64,000 nt of DNA from an uncultured Verrucomicrobiota bacterium (lineage in GTDB: Bacteria > Verrucomicrobiota > Kiritimatiellia > CAIQIC01 > Lenti-01). The notes beneath the pieces are model-generated. The model saw nothing but the letters and a program-made list of their open reading frames with translations. It had not been told where the DNA came from and searched no databases. Position numbers and translations under genes: made by a program. The stretch is from assembly GCA_938003985.1 (NCBI GenBank), contig CALKWZ010000067.1:1-64000 (forward strand), in the 5' to 3' direction. Position 1 is the stretch's first letter; each line of letters opens with the position of its first letter. Positions 24,704 through 33,163 of this stretch are shown here, one piece after another.

Positions 24704-26959
24704 CTACAGGCCGTGGCGTTCCAGCCGCTCCAGCGCGGTCCAGAATCCCTCGCCGCGGTTCTTGTGCCCCTGCCAGATCTCCGGCATGAACGTGGCTTGC
24801 GGGCACACGGCGCGGAGCTGCGCGCACAGCGCCGGGAAATCGATTTCCCCGTCGCCGATCTGCAGGCCTTCGCCGTCGGTCCCGCGCGCGTCGGCCATGT
24901 GCAGGTGCGCCGCGAACGGACCCACCTGGTCCACGAATTCCTTGAAGGACGTCTTGGCGTGCGCGCACGCGAGCTTGGAGTGGCTGACGTCGAAGCACAG
25001 CCGCAGCCGGTTGGCCCGGCAGAACTCCACCGTGTCCTCCGGACGCACGAACAGGTTCAGGTACATCTGGCCGCCGAAGTACCACGGGAACGGCGGCAGG
25101 GTCTGGCCGATGATTTCGACCCCCGCCGCATCGAGCTCCCGCAGGCTTTGCGCCAGGATCTCGTAGCGCCGGCGCACGTCGGCCTCGGACAGGAAGCCGT
25201 CCGTGGAAAAGCCCCCGAGGCTGGCGATGATCACCGGCCGCGTCGCCCGGCGGAAGTACGGCTTCATCTTCCGCGTCAGGTCCACCACGCGCTGCAGTTC
25301 CGCCACGGAGCGCCGGCGGTGCTCCGGATCGGGATTCGACAGGTCGAGCAGGTGGTCGCCGTTGAAGGTGTCCGGGCTGTGGACCTTGAAGTCGAGATCC
25401 AGCGGCTCCTCGAAATACCGGGCGAAGTCTTCCTCCATGTCCTTGAAGCTCATGTGGAACTCCAGGAAGTCCGGATTCGACATCTTCCGGATGTCCTGGA
25501 AATCGTGCCAGCGAACCGTGACGCCCCAGGGCCGGCTGAACCAGTAGGCGCGGGCCTGGGCCAGCGGCTGGTCGATGTCGCTCGCGAAAAAGAAATCGCC
25601 CTTCTTCAACGCCCGCGGCGACCGGCGACCGAGCAATTCCGCCAGCCGGTTCGGCTGCAACCCGCGGCCGGGGCTGCGGATTTCGACCGCGCTCTCGTTG
25701 ATCATTTCCCCGGGCGCGACGTCCCGCGCCGCCACGAGGCTCTTGGCCAGGTTCGAGCGGTTCATCAGTTCGCCTTGCGAAAGCGAGCGCGCATGGCCGG
25801 AACCCAGCGCCTCTTCCACCTGGCGGATGCCTTCGACCAGCGCCTTGAACTCCTCCGGCAGCAGGCTGGCCTTGTGGTCGGACCCTTCCAGGCTGCGATC
25901 GAGCGTGACGTGCTTCTCGACGATCCGCGCCCCTTGGCACACCGCCGAAACGGCGACGTGGATGCCGCGCTCGTGGCCCGAATATCCCACCGGGCAGCCG
26001 CCAATCGCCTTCAACCGCGAGAGGTAGGCCAGATTGATGTCCTTGAACGGCGCCGGGTAGGTCGAATTGCAGTGCAGCAGCGCATAGGAGCTGCCGCAGC
26101 GGCGCAGCACCTTCACCGTTTCCGCGATCTCCTCTTCCGTGGACATGCCCGTGGACAGGATCAGCGGCTTGTAGGTCTTCGCCATCCGCTCGATGAACGG
26201 ATGATTGGTCAGGTCGGCCGAGGCGACCTTGTAGGCCTCCATGCCGTAGCGCTCGAGCACTGCCAGGCTTTCCTCTTCCCACGGGGTGCAGAGCACCGTC
26301 AGGCCCTGCGCCTTGGCGTAGTCGAACAGCCGCAGCATGTCGTCCACGGGCAGTTCGAATTTCTCCAGCAGGTTCAGCGTGTACTGCGCGCCCAGATCCT
26401 CGCCGGTCACCCCGCCGCCCGGCGTGTGGCGGTAGAGCCGCGTCATGTTCCGCATCTGGAACTTCACCGCGTCCACGCGCGCGTCCCGCGCCGCCTGTAC
26501 CAGGCGCCGCGCCATTTCCAGGCTGCCGTTGTGGTTGATGCCGATCTCGGCGATCACGAAGACTGGGCTTTCGTCGTTGATCAGCCGGTCGCCGATCTTC
26601 ACGCCTTCGAGCAGGCTGCGCCGGCGCACCACGCCGATCAGCCGCCGCCGCGCGTCCAGCAGCGGGATGAACTTGACGCGGTCCGAAAACCGGCGCCGGA
26701 CGTCTTCCTGCGGTTCCGTTTCCAGCGCCACCGTGCAGGTTTTGACCAGGATCTGGCGCAGCGGCTGAGCCAGGTCCGCCACCGATTGCGTCATCAGCCA
26801 GCGGCGCACGTCGCCGTCCGTCAACACGCCCTCCAGCACGCCCGATTCGTCCACGCCCAGGATGAAGCCCTGGTGGTTGGCGTCCAGGCGCCGCAGCACT
26901 TCCCGCACCGGCGCCTCCACGTTCACGCACCACCGGTTGACGTCGCGCTCGATGATCAT
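24704..26959 (-). CDS. CBS-NeuB-SAF-TIM-barrel fusion (nonulosonate synthase)
   Basis: The 751-aa protein has four parts. Residues 1 to about 120 form a CBS pair (VLTDGDVRRWL, IPLLDARRRLIGVV). Residues 135 to 395 are NeuB, the TIM-barrel synthase that condenses phosphoenolpyruvate with a hexosamine-type sugar (IAEIGINHNGSLEMA, STGMSTEEEI, LLHCNSTYPAP, GYSGHE, VEKHVTLDRSLEGSDHKASL). Residues 403 to 462 are the SAF/antifreeze-like domain (RSLVAARDVAPGE-like). Residues 475 to 751 are an AP-endonuclease-2/sugar-phosphate-isomerase barrel (DVSHSKLACAHA, HLHMADARG, EIWQGH). It makes a sialic-acid-like nine-carbon sugar; which one is not determinable. The CMP-sugar synthetase is encoded next, with a 4-bp overlap. 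Confidence 0.9.
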   Translation of the reverse strand: MIIERDVNRWCVNVEAPVREVLRRLDANHQGFILGVDESGVLEGVLTDGDVRRWLMTQSVADLAQPLRQILVKTCTVALETEPQEDVRRRFSDRVKFIPLLDARRRLIGVVRRRSLLEGVKIGDRLINDESPVFVIAEIGINHNGSLEMARRLVQAARDARVDAVKFQMRNMTRLYRHTPGGGVTGEDLGAQYTLNLLEKFELPVDDMLRLFDYAKAQGLTVLCTPWEEESLAVLERYGMEAYKVASADLTNHPFIERMAKTYKPLILSTGMSTEEEIAETVKVLRRCGSSYALLHCNSTYPAPFKDINLAYLSRLKAIGGCPVGYSGHERGIHVAVSAVCQGARIVEKHVTLDRSLEGSDHKASLLPEEFKALVEGIRQVEEALGSGHARSLSQGELMNRSNLAKSLVAARDVAPGEMINESAVEIRSPGRGLQPNRLAELLGRRSPRALKKGDFFFASDIDQPLAQARAYWFSRPWGVTVRWHDFQDIRKMSNPDFLEFHMSFKDMEEDFARYFEEPLDLDFKVHSPDTFNGDHLLDLSNPDPEHRRRSVAELQRVVDLTRKMKPYFRRATRPVIIASLGGFSTDGFLSEADVRRRYEILAQSLRELDAAGVEIIGQTLPPFPWYFGGQMYLNLFVRPEDTVEFCRANRLRLCFDVSHSKLACAHAKTSFKEFVDQVGPFAAHLHMADARGTDGEGLQIGDGEIDFPALCAQLRAVCPQATFMPEIWQGHKNRGEGFWTALERLERHGL

Positions 26960-27672
26960 GCCCGCTTCTCCTTCCGCCGGAGCAGGAAATCCGCCCATTC
27001 CAGATCGGTCTCGGAATCGATGTCCACGCCGGCCTCCTCGGACATCTTGAACAACACGATCTTGCCGCCCAGCCGGTTGTGGCCTTGCCGCAGCACCCAC
27101 GGCTTGAAGACGTAGATCGAGCCGTTTTCGCGGTAGCGCGGCGGCATGTCCTGCCGCCGCGGCCGCTCGCGCCAATCGCGGCCCACCGCCACGGCCTGGC
27201 CGTCCTGCTCCGCCCACAGGAACAGATGCGCGGGCGAAACCGAAACCAGCGAATCCGCGCCGGTCCGCTCCAGCAACTCCACGGCGGCATCGACGTCCGC
27301 CCCGGTCCGCAGGGGACACGTCGCCTGCAAAAACACCACCAGTCGCGGATCGCCGCCGCGTTCGGCCGCGATCGCGTCGAGGGCCTGCAGCAGCGCCGCC
27401 TCGGAGGAGGTCGCGTCCTGCGCCAGATCGGCGGGGCGGTCGATCACCGCCGCCCCCGCCGCCTGCGCCGCGCGCTTGATCTCCGCGTCCTCGGTGCTGA
27501 CGTACACGCGGCCGACCCGCGCCGCTTCCAGGCCGTCCGCGACGCTCCAGGCCAGCAGCGGCCGGCCGGCGACGGCGCGGACGTTTTTCCGCGGAACGCC
27601 TTTGGAGCCGCCGCGGGCCGGGATGATGGCCACGACGTCCGCCGGCAAAGCGCTGTCCGGCCGGTTCGTCAC
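26956..27672 (-). CDS. CMP-nonulosonate cytidylyltransferase (NeuA-like)
   Basis: This 238-aa enzyme activates a sialic-acid-like sugar with CTP. It shows the nucleotide-binding start IIPARGGSKGVPRKNVR (16-32), YVSTEDAEIKRAA, FLQATCPLRTGADVDAAVELL, and VDIDSETDLEWADFLL at the end, all standard for the family. The GTG start is fixed by overlap with the upstream stop (GTGA at 27672-27669), and the next ATG would delete motif I. Immediately upstream of the NeuB fusion gene. Confidence 0.92.
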   Translation of the reverse strand: MTNRPDSALPADVVAIIPARGGSKGVPRKNVRAVAGRPLLAWSVADGLEAARVGRVYVSTEDAEIKRAAQAAGAAVIDRPADLAQDATSSEAALLQALDAIAAERGGDPRLVVFLQATCPLRTGADVDAAVELLERTGADSLVSVSPAHLFLWAEQDGQAVAVGRDWRERPRRQDMPPRYRENGSIYVFKPWVLRQGHNRLGGKIVLFKMSEEAGVDIDSETDLEWADFLLRRKEKRA

Positions 27673-29411
27673 GCCTTCGCTCCGCGCCGGATGGCCTCCT
27701 TGTCCACCACGAAGTCGCCCAGCGCCAGCAGGTCGATCTGCGTCCCCAGGAAGCAGGCGATCGCCTGCTGCGGGGTATGCACGATCGGCTGGCCCTTGAC
27801 GTTGAACGACGTGTTCAGCAGCACCGGGCAGCCGCTTTCGGCGTGGAACGCCTTCAGGAGCTTGTAGAACCGCTCGTTGTTGTCGGGACCAACGGACTGC
27901 ACGCGGCACGAGTCGTCGACGTGCACCGTCGCCGGGATCGCCGTCTTTTTCGCGGGCTGCACCTTGCAGGCGATCAGCATGTGCGGGCTCTCCTGCCCGA
28001 TGTCGAAGTACTCGTGCAGGTATTCCTTCAGGCACGCCGGCGCCAGCGGCCGGAAGTATTCGCGGAACTTCACGTGGTCGTTGATGTGGTCGCGCATGCC
28101 GTCCGGAAACGGCTTGGCCAGGATGCTGCGGTTGCCCAGCGCGCGCGGACCGAATTCCGACCCGCCCTGGTACCACGCCAGCACCTTGCCCGCCGCCAGC
28201 TTCTTCGCCAGTTCCCCGTAGAGGTCCGCCGGGCGCGCGTAGGGCACGTTCGCTTCCTTCAGCGCCTGTTCCATCTCGGCGTCCGTGAATTCGCTGTGCA
28301 GGTAGTAGTTGTGGTTCTTCACCGGGCGGTAGTTCGGATCCCGCGCCCGCTGCGCCAGGAAGCACGCCCCGATCGCCAGCCCCGCGTCGCCCGACGCCGG
28401 CTGCACGAAGATCTGGTCGAAGACGCGTTCGCGCTCGATCCGCCCGTTCATGGAGCAGTTCAGCGCCACGCCGCCGCTCAGGCACAGGTGCTTCAGGCCG
28501 GTTTCCTTGCGCGCGTTGCGCAGCACGCCCAGCACCACCTCTTCCAACCGGCGTTGCAGCGCGGCCGAGATGTCCTTGTGGTGCTGGTTCAGCGTGGCCA
28601 GGTCGTACTTCCGCCGCGGGCCGAACACTTCCACGAACCGGTCCGACACCCACTTGTTCCGCTCGTAGTAGTACGCCATCCACTCCGGATTGATCGTGAT
28701 GCCGTACCGGCCGTCGTACTGGATGATCTCCTCGAAGAACGAATAGTAGCTGCGGTTCTGCCCGGGCACGACGTGATCCGAGTCGCCGAAGCACGCCAGG
28801 GCCATGATGATGCCCTCGTGGTGCACGTTCTTCCAGCCGAGGTAGCACGTGATCGCCGCGTAGGCCAGGCCCAGCGAATGCGGATAGTCGTACTCCTCGT
28901 GCAGCACTTCGATCGCGCCGCCCCGGCCGACGCCGAGCTTCATCGTCTTGTTGTCGCCCACGCCGTCAATGCTCAGCAGCACCGCGTCCTGGAACCCGCT
29001 CGGGAAGTAGGAGCTCGCCAGATGCGTCAGGTGGTGGTCGAAAAACGAGATCGGGCCCTGGAAACCCGTTTTCTCCCGGATGATCTCCTCGACGTTGAAC
29101 ATCTCCTTGACGCGGTCGAACTCCTGGATGAGCATTCCCACCCGCTTCGGATCGCGGATGGCCGACTCCAGATAGGTCCGCCGGATGCACGCGGCCGGAT
29201 CGCCGCCGAAGGCGATCTCGTCCACGTCGTCCATCGTCAGCCGCGCCTTGCGCAGGCAGTCGTGGATCGCGTCCACCGGGAACAGCCGGCTATGCTTGTC
29301 CAGCGTGTAGCGCTCCTGCTCGCAGGCCGCCAGCAGCTTGCCGTCGACCATGACCGCGGCCGCCGTGTCGTGCGCCAAATACTTGATTCCCAAAATGGCC
29401 TTCTTTTTCAT
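27669..29411 (-). CDS. NodU/TobZ-type carbamoyltransferase
   Basis: The 580-aa enzyme transfers a carbamoyl group from carbamoyl phosphate to a sugar hydroxyl through a carbamoyladenylate. The N-terminal Kae1-like ASKHA domain has ILGIKYLAHDTAAAVMVDGKLLAACEQERYT, FFDHHLTHLASSYFPSGF and LSIDGVGDN. The C-terminal YrdC-like half has YQGGSEFGPRALGNRSILAKP, FREYFRPLAPACL and HVDDSCRVQSV. AAGGAG lies 9 nt upstream of the ATG. It sits directly before the nonulosonate synthetase genes, suggesting a carbamoylated surface sugar. Confidence 0.92.
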   Translation of the reverse strand: MKKKAILGIKYLAHDTAAAVMVDGKLLAACEQERYTLDKHSRLFPVDAIHDCLRKARLTMDDVDEIAFGGDPAACIRRTYLESAIRDPKRVGMLIQEFDRVKEMFNVEEIIREKTGFQGPISFFDHHLTHLASSYFPSGFQDAVLLSIDGVGDNKTMKLGVGRGGAIEVLHEEYDYPHSLGLAYAAITCYLGWKNVHHEGIIMALACFGDSDHVVPGQNRSYYSFFEEIIQYDGRYGITINPEWMAYYYERNKWVSDRFVEVFGPRRKYDLATLNQHHKDISAALQRRLEEVVLGVLRNARKETGLKHLCLSGGVALNCSMNGRIERERVFDQIFVQPASGDAGLAIGACFLAQRARDPNYRPVKNHNYYLHSEFTDAEMEQALKEANVPYARPADLYGELAKKLAAGKVLAWYQGGSEFGPRALGNRSILAKPFPDGMRDHINDHVKFREYFRPLAPACLKEYLHEYFDIGQESPHMLIACKVQPAKKTAIPATVHVDDSCRVQSVGPDNNERFYKLLKAFHAESGCPVLLNTSFNVKGQPIVHTPQQAIACFLGTQIDLLALGDFVVDKEAIRRGAKA

Positions 29412-29439
29412 CGTATCGAACTCCTTGTTTCCCGTGATG

Positions 29440-30339
29440 CTACTGGATTCCCTGCGTTTTTAAAACATTTCCGTCCGTTCCTTCCGCCCGCACGGCGCGA
29501 AAGCCCGCGGGCGAAACGGTGAACTCCCGGGGCGGATCGCCCGCGCCAAAATCGATACCCGGCATCCCCTTGCGGATCGAGTGGAAATGCAGGTACAGCA
29601 GTTCCTCGCCGCCCACCCCGTATGTCCGGCCGGCGCGCCAGCGCAGGCAGAGGGCGGGATCCGCCAGCATCTGGCGCTGGTGCTTGCCGCTGGTGGTCCA
29701 CACCCGGTTCCACCAGACCCGCGGCAGGGGCCACTTCCGGACGCGCCGCGTCCAGAACCGGCGCCACCGGCTGTTCTGGTAGCCCTGCAGCAGGTCCGTC
29801 AGCCCGTCCTCGTCGATCCGGCGGTATGTTCCGCTGTCCCCCGCCCGTTCCTCCACGTCCGGGATGCGCCGGAACAGGTCGGCCCACTCGGGCCGGTTGC
29901 GGAACAGGCAGAAATGGCCCGAGATGCGCTCCATCCGGGACGTGATGACGTCGTGGCCGGCCAGCAATTCCGGCGTGAGAAAACTCCGGACGGCGCCCCA
30001 GACGACGTCCATGTCGCAACAGCCCCAGAAATCGCGGCCGCGCAATTCGGGCTCGAAGATGCGGCCGTACATGATTTTCAGGTCGCACATCTTGTAGGCG
30101 AAAACCGGCGTCAGCCGGATGGGGAACCCCAGCGCGTCCGTGGCGCGCCGGTTGAAACCGTCCATGTCCAGCGGAATGAACTTCACGTTGCCGGGAACGC
30201 CGGCCGGGGCCGGCTGGTCGCTGAAGATCATCCAATCCACGCTCGGATTGTGGCGGCACGACAGCAGGAACGCCGGCATCCAGAACGGCAACGGCCCGAA
30301 CCAGACGATCACCATGGCGATGGTGGGCTCCGGGCTCAT
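29440..30339 (-). CDS. DUF6625-like putative glycosyltransferase
   Basis: The 299-aa protein starts with TIAMVIVWFGPLPFWMPAFLLSCRHNPSVDWMIFSD, the pattern of the DUF6625 family of predicted glycosyltransferases. FWGCCDMDVVWG supplies a DxD motif for metal and nucleotide sugar. LLYLHFHSIRKGM near the C-terminus is also family-like. It is coupled by ATGA overlap to the GT2 gene upstream. Function is inferred from fold motif and context. Confidence 0.7.
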   Translation of the reverse strand: MSPEPTIAMVIVWFGPLPFWMPAFLLSCRHNPSVDWMIFSDQPAPAGVPGNVKFIPLDMDGFNRRATDALGFPIRLTPVFAYKMCDLKIMYGRIFEPELRGRDFWGCCDMDVVWGAVRSFLTPELLAGHDVITSRMERISGHFCLFRNRPEWADLFRRIPDVEERAGDSGTYRRIDEDGLTDLLQGYQNSRWRRFWTRRVRKWPLPRVWWNRVWTTSGKHQRQMLADPALCLRWRAGRTYGVGGEELLYLHFHSIRKGMPGIDFGAGDPPREFTVSPAGFRAVRAEGTDGNVLKTQGIQ

Positions 30340-31361
30340 GCCGCGCGGTCCTCCACCGCCGCCCGCCGCCGGCGGACATGGTCTCCGAGCCGCGCCAGCG
30401 CCAGACCGATTCCGGAAGCCGTGTTCAGCAAGGACAAGAATGACGCCATGCGCCACGGCTGCGGACAATGCCGGACCAGAAATCCGCAGGAACAGAGCCC
30501 CGACCACCAGGCGCCGAACAAATGTTTTTCCATTACGAGGCCGTGCGCCGCAACGGCATATCGATGCGACAGCAGGCGGATCCACTCGCGGGGCAAGTCC
30601 CGGGCCCGCCCCCACAGAATCAAATCCCCCCACACCTGCCGGATCCCGCCCAATTGATTCTGGCGGGAATGCCCGGTGACCCGGTTGCCGGCATGGATTC
30701 GGCAGAGGCTGACCGGCGCGTCGGTCTTCCCCGGATAGAGCCGGCCCACGGCGGCCATCCGGATCCAGAGATGGGTATCCTGGCCCGTGCGCAACGTCGG
30801 ATTGAAACAACCGCTTTTCGCAAACAGGTCGCGCCGCACCACGATCCCGTCCGTGCAGAACGAACCGGCTCCGCCGCCCACCAGCGTTTCGAACAAAGCG
30901 GCGGGCGCGACCGGCCGCCGGAGTCCCATCGTTTCGGGCCACCGGGCAGCCTGCCAACGCCGATGCACGTCTTCATTTTCGAAAAAGGTGCCGGTGGACT
31001 CGTAGACGCCGTCGGCGTCGGGATGGGCGGAAAACACCGCGAGGGCCGAGGTAAACCGGCCGGGCAAGTAGAGATCGTCGGCATCCAGGAACGCCACGAG
31101 CGGGCACGTGGCCCGTTCGAGACCGAGGTTGCGGGAAGCGCCGGCCCCGCGGTTGGCGCCGCCGGGATGCCGGAACAGATGCACGGCAGCATGTTGTTCC
31201 GCCAAGCGGCGGCACACCGCCAGCGAATCGTCCGCCGACCCGTCCTCGACCAGGATCACCTCGCCGGTTTCGGGCTGGTCCAGCGCCGAGCGCACGGCCG
31301 GCTCCACATAGGCCGCGGCGTTGAAAACGGGAATGACGACGGAAACTTGCATGTCAGGCAT
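30336..31361 (-). CDS. Glycosyltransferase family 2
   Basis: This 341-aa GT-A enzyme shows VSVVIPVFNAAAYV, VILVEDGSADDSL, NRGAGASRNLGLE and the metal-binding LVAFLDADD, then the acceptor-side FCTDGIVVRRDLF and TGQDTHLWIRMA. A hydrophobic C-terminal stretch may touch the membrane. Its first 100 residues are closely similar to the truncated gene just upstream (31354-31683). The start at 31361 has GAAGGGG a few bases upstream; ATG 31352 is an alternative. The stop of the truncated gene falls inside its start region. Confidence 0.85.
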   Translation of the reverse strand: MPDMQVSVVIPVFNAAAYVEPAVRSALDQPETGEVILVEDGSADDSLAVCRRLAEQHAAVHLFRHPGGANRGAGASRNLGLERATCPLVAFLDADDLYLPGRFTSALAVFSAHPDADGVYESTGTFFENEDVHRRWQAARWPETMGLRRPVAPAALFETLVGGGAGSFCTDGIVVRRDLFAKSGCFNPTLRTGQDTHLWIRMAAVGRLYPGKTDAPVSLCRIHAGNRVTGHSRQNQLGGIRQVWGDLILWGRARDLPREWIRLLSHRYAVAAHGLVMEKHLFGAWWSGLCSCGFLVRHCPQPWRMASFLSLLNTASGIGLALARLGDHVRRRRAAVEDRAA

Positions 31362-31683
31362 CGCCCCTTCGCCCCGGCCCGGCAAACCGCCCCAGCAAAT
31401 AGTAATCGTCCGCGTCCAGAAACGCCACCAGGGGGCAGGTGGACTGCTCAATCCCGAGATTCCGCGACGCCCCGGCCCCCCGGTTTTCTCCGTTCGGATG
31501 CCGCAGTAGCCGCACCCGCCCATCCCCCGCCGCCAGACGTTCGCACTCAGCCAGCGAACCATCCCCCGATCCGTCCTCCACCAGCAGCACCTCGCCCGTC
31601 TCCGGCTGCGCCAGCGCCGATTTCACGGCCTGCTCGACGAACGCAGCAGCCTGATACACCGGAATGACCACCGAAACCCTCAT
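31354..31683 (-). pseudogene. Truncated GT2 glycosyltransferase, N-terminal part only
   Basis: The reading frame encodes 109 aa: VSVVIPVYQAAAFV, VLLVEDGSGDGSL, NRGAGASRNLGIE and LVAFLDADDYYLLGRF, then ends after 11 unrelated residues. It is clearly homologous to the first 100 residues of the next gene and stops just after the DxD motif, so it lacks the acceptor half of a GT2 enzyme. It is probably the remains of a tandem duplicate that lost its 3' part. It is still coupled to its neighbours by overlaps, so it may be translated. A functional mini-protein cannot be excluded. Confidence 0.7.
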
Positions 31684-32558
31684 GCGCCGGCTTCCTCCGG
31701 ACGGCCCACGACCGGATGCTCCCGGATCTCCCCGCGCGCAATCCGGCGATCCGTCATCCGCCAGTGACACACCCGGATCTCCGACTTCAAATGGGTGCCC
31801 GATTTCCGGGAAAGCTGGACGCCGTGCTGGCGGTAGAGATAGCTGACCGACGGGCAGACATACACCGGCAGGTTCTTGCGGTCCGCCCGGCGCAGGAAAT
31901 CCGCGTCCCCCGCACAGCTCCACGGGGCGAAGCCCCCCAGCTTCGCCAGCACCTCTTTCGAAAAGAAGATCGCCCCCTTGATCGGAAACGCCGGCTTGCC
32001 GGGAATGCGCTTCAGCCGCTCGTCGCAGAGCACCCCCGTTGGCCGCAGGATGAACGCCGGCGTGCACGCCGCGCATTCTCCCGCGAACCCGCACAGGGGC
32101 CTCAGCGAGTCCGGCGCCAGCGCGTCGTCCGCCCCCACGATGTGCACCCACGCCCCCCGCGAGGCCCACACCAGCGAGTTCTGCATCACATATACGCCCA
32201 GTTGCTCAGGATAAAACAGCACCCGCACCCGCTGCGCCTGTTCCGCCGGCATTCCTTCCAGGCACCGGGAAATCGCTGCGCGCGTGCCCTCGCAGGCGTC
32301 GATCCCCACCAGCACCTCCAGCCGCAACCCCTCCGGCAGCGCCTGGCCCAGGATCGATGCCAGGCAGTCGCCGATGAACGCCTCCGCCCCGCGCGCCGGA
32401 ATCAGCACCGACAGCAGGCCCGCCTCGCCGGCCAAAACCAGCGACTCCACCTGCTGCCCGTGCCGCCGCACCCGAGCCGCCTGCTCCGCCATACGCGCCC
32501 GCGCCGCCCGCCGGCGCAGAAACGCCCCGGCCCATGCCCACAAATTCGACGGATTCAT
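31680..32558 (-). CDS. Glycosyltransferase family 2
   Basis: The 292-aa GT-A protein has an N-terminal basic helix of about 45 residues, then LLSVLIPARGAEAFIGDCLASIL, VLVGIDACEGT, and HIVGADDALAPDSL, where the ADD triplet replaces DxD. Later residues include FPIKGAIFFSKEVLAKLGGF and SCAGDADFLRRA. It overlaps the acetyltransferase gene upstream by 4 bp. Acceptor and donor are unknown. Confidence 0.8.
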   Translation of the reverse strand: MNPSNLWAWAGAFLRRRAARARMAEQAARVRRHGQQVESLVLAGEAGLLSVLIPARGAEAFIGDCLASILGQALPEGLRLEVLVGIDACEGTRAAISRCLEGMPAEQAQRVRVLFYPEQLGVYVMQNSLVWASRGAWVHIVGADDALAPDSLRPLCGFAGECAACTPAFILRPTGVLCDERLKRIPGKPAFPIKGAIFFSKEVLAKLGGFAPWSCAGDADFLRRADRKNLPVYVCPSVSYLYRQHGVQLSRKSGTHLKSEIRVCHWRMTDRRIARGEIREHPVVGRPEEAGA

Positions 32559-33160
32559 GCGTCCTCCTCCGCCGGCTCCGGTTCCGCCCCATAGGGAACT
32601 CCGTCCGCCGCCCCGAACGCCCCCGCCTCCACGCAGCGCCGGTAATGCGCCGCGTCGCGCTCCCCCACCATCCGCCACTTGGCCCCCACCACCACCGCCA
32701 TCGGCGGCACCTCCCCCGCCACCGTCGTCCCCAGCCCGATGATCGCCCCGTCGCCAATCCGCGTGCCCGGCGCGATCGACACGTTCATCCCGATCCAGAC
32801 ATTCGCCCCGATGTGCACCGGCCGCTCCACCCACCCTTCGTCGTAGGGTAGCCGCTCCCCGTCCGTCCGGTGGCTGATCGTGTACAAAAGAAGATTCCGA
32901 CTGATGTGCGTATGGTTGCCAATGACCAGTCCGCCCTCCGCCCGGATGAACGCGTTTTCCCCAATGTGCACGTTGTCGCCCAGCTCCGCCTGCTTCGGCC
33001 CCGTGAACCGGATGTCCCCGTAGAAACACACCCGCCGCCCACATCGCTTCAGCTTGCTTTTCAGCCGCTCGTGCTGCCGCGCCTGCCGTTCCAATTCCAG
33101 CGCCGGAAACTCCGCGAACAACTGCCGCGCCAGCCAACGCCGTATGCCCGTGTTCAGCAT
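32555..33160 (-). CDS. Hexapeptide-repeat acyltransferase (maltose O-acetyltransferase-like)
   Basis: The 201-aa protein has a helical N-terminus of about 45 residues followed by a left-handed beta helix (AELGDNVHIGENAFIRAEGGLVIGNHTHIS, then HIGANVWIGMNVSIAPGTRIGDGAIIGLGTTV). The catalytic-type histidine is in LYTISHRTDG. It probably acetylates a sugar of the exported glycan. It begins just after the Wzt gene (3-bp gap) and has an acidic low-complexity tail. Confidence 0.82.
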   Translation of the reverse strand: MLNTGIRRWLARQLFAEFPALELERQARQHERLKSKLKRCGRRVCFYGDIRFTGPKQAELGDNVHIGENAFIRAEGGLVIGNHTHISRNLLLYTISHRTDGERLPYDEGWVERPVHIGANVWIGMNVSIAPGTRIGDGAIIGLGTTVAGEVPPMAVVVGAKWRMVGERDAAHYRRCVEAGAFGAADGVPYGAEPEPAEEDA

Positions 33161-33163
33161 CTC

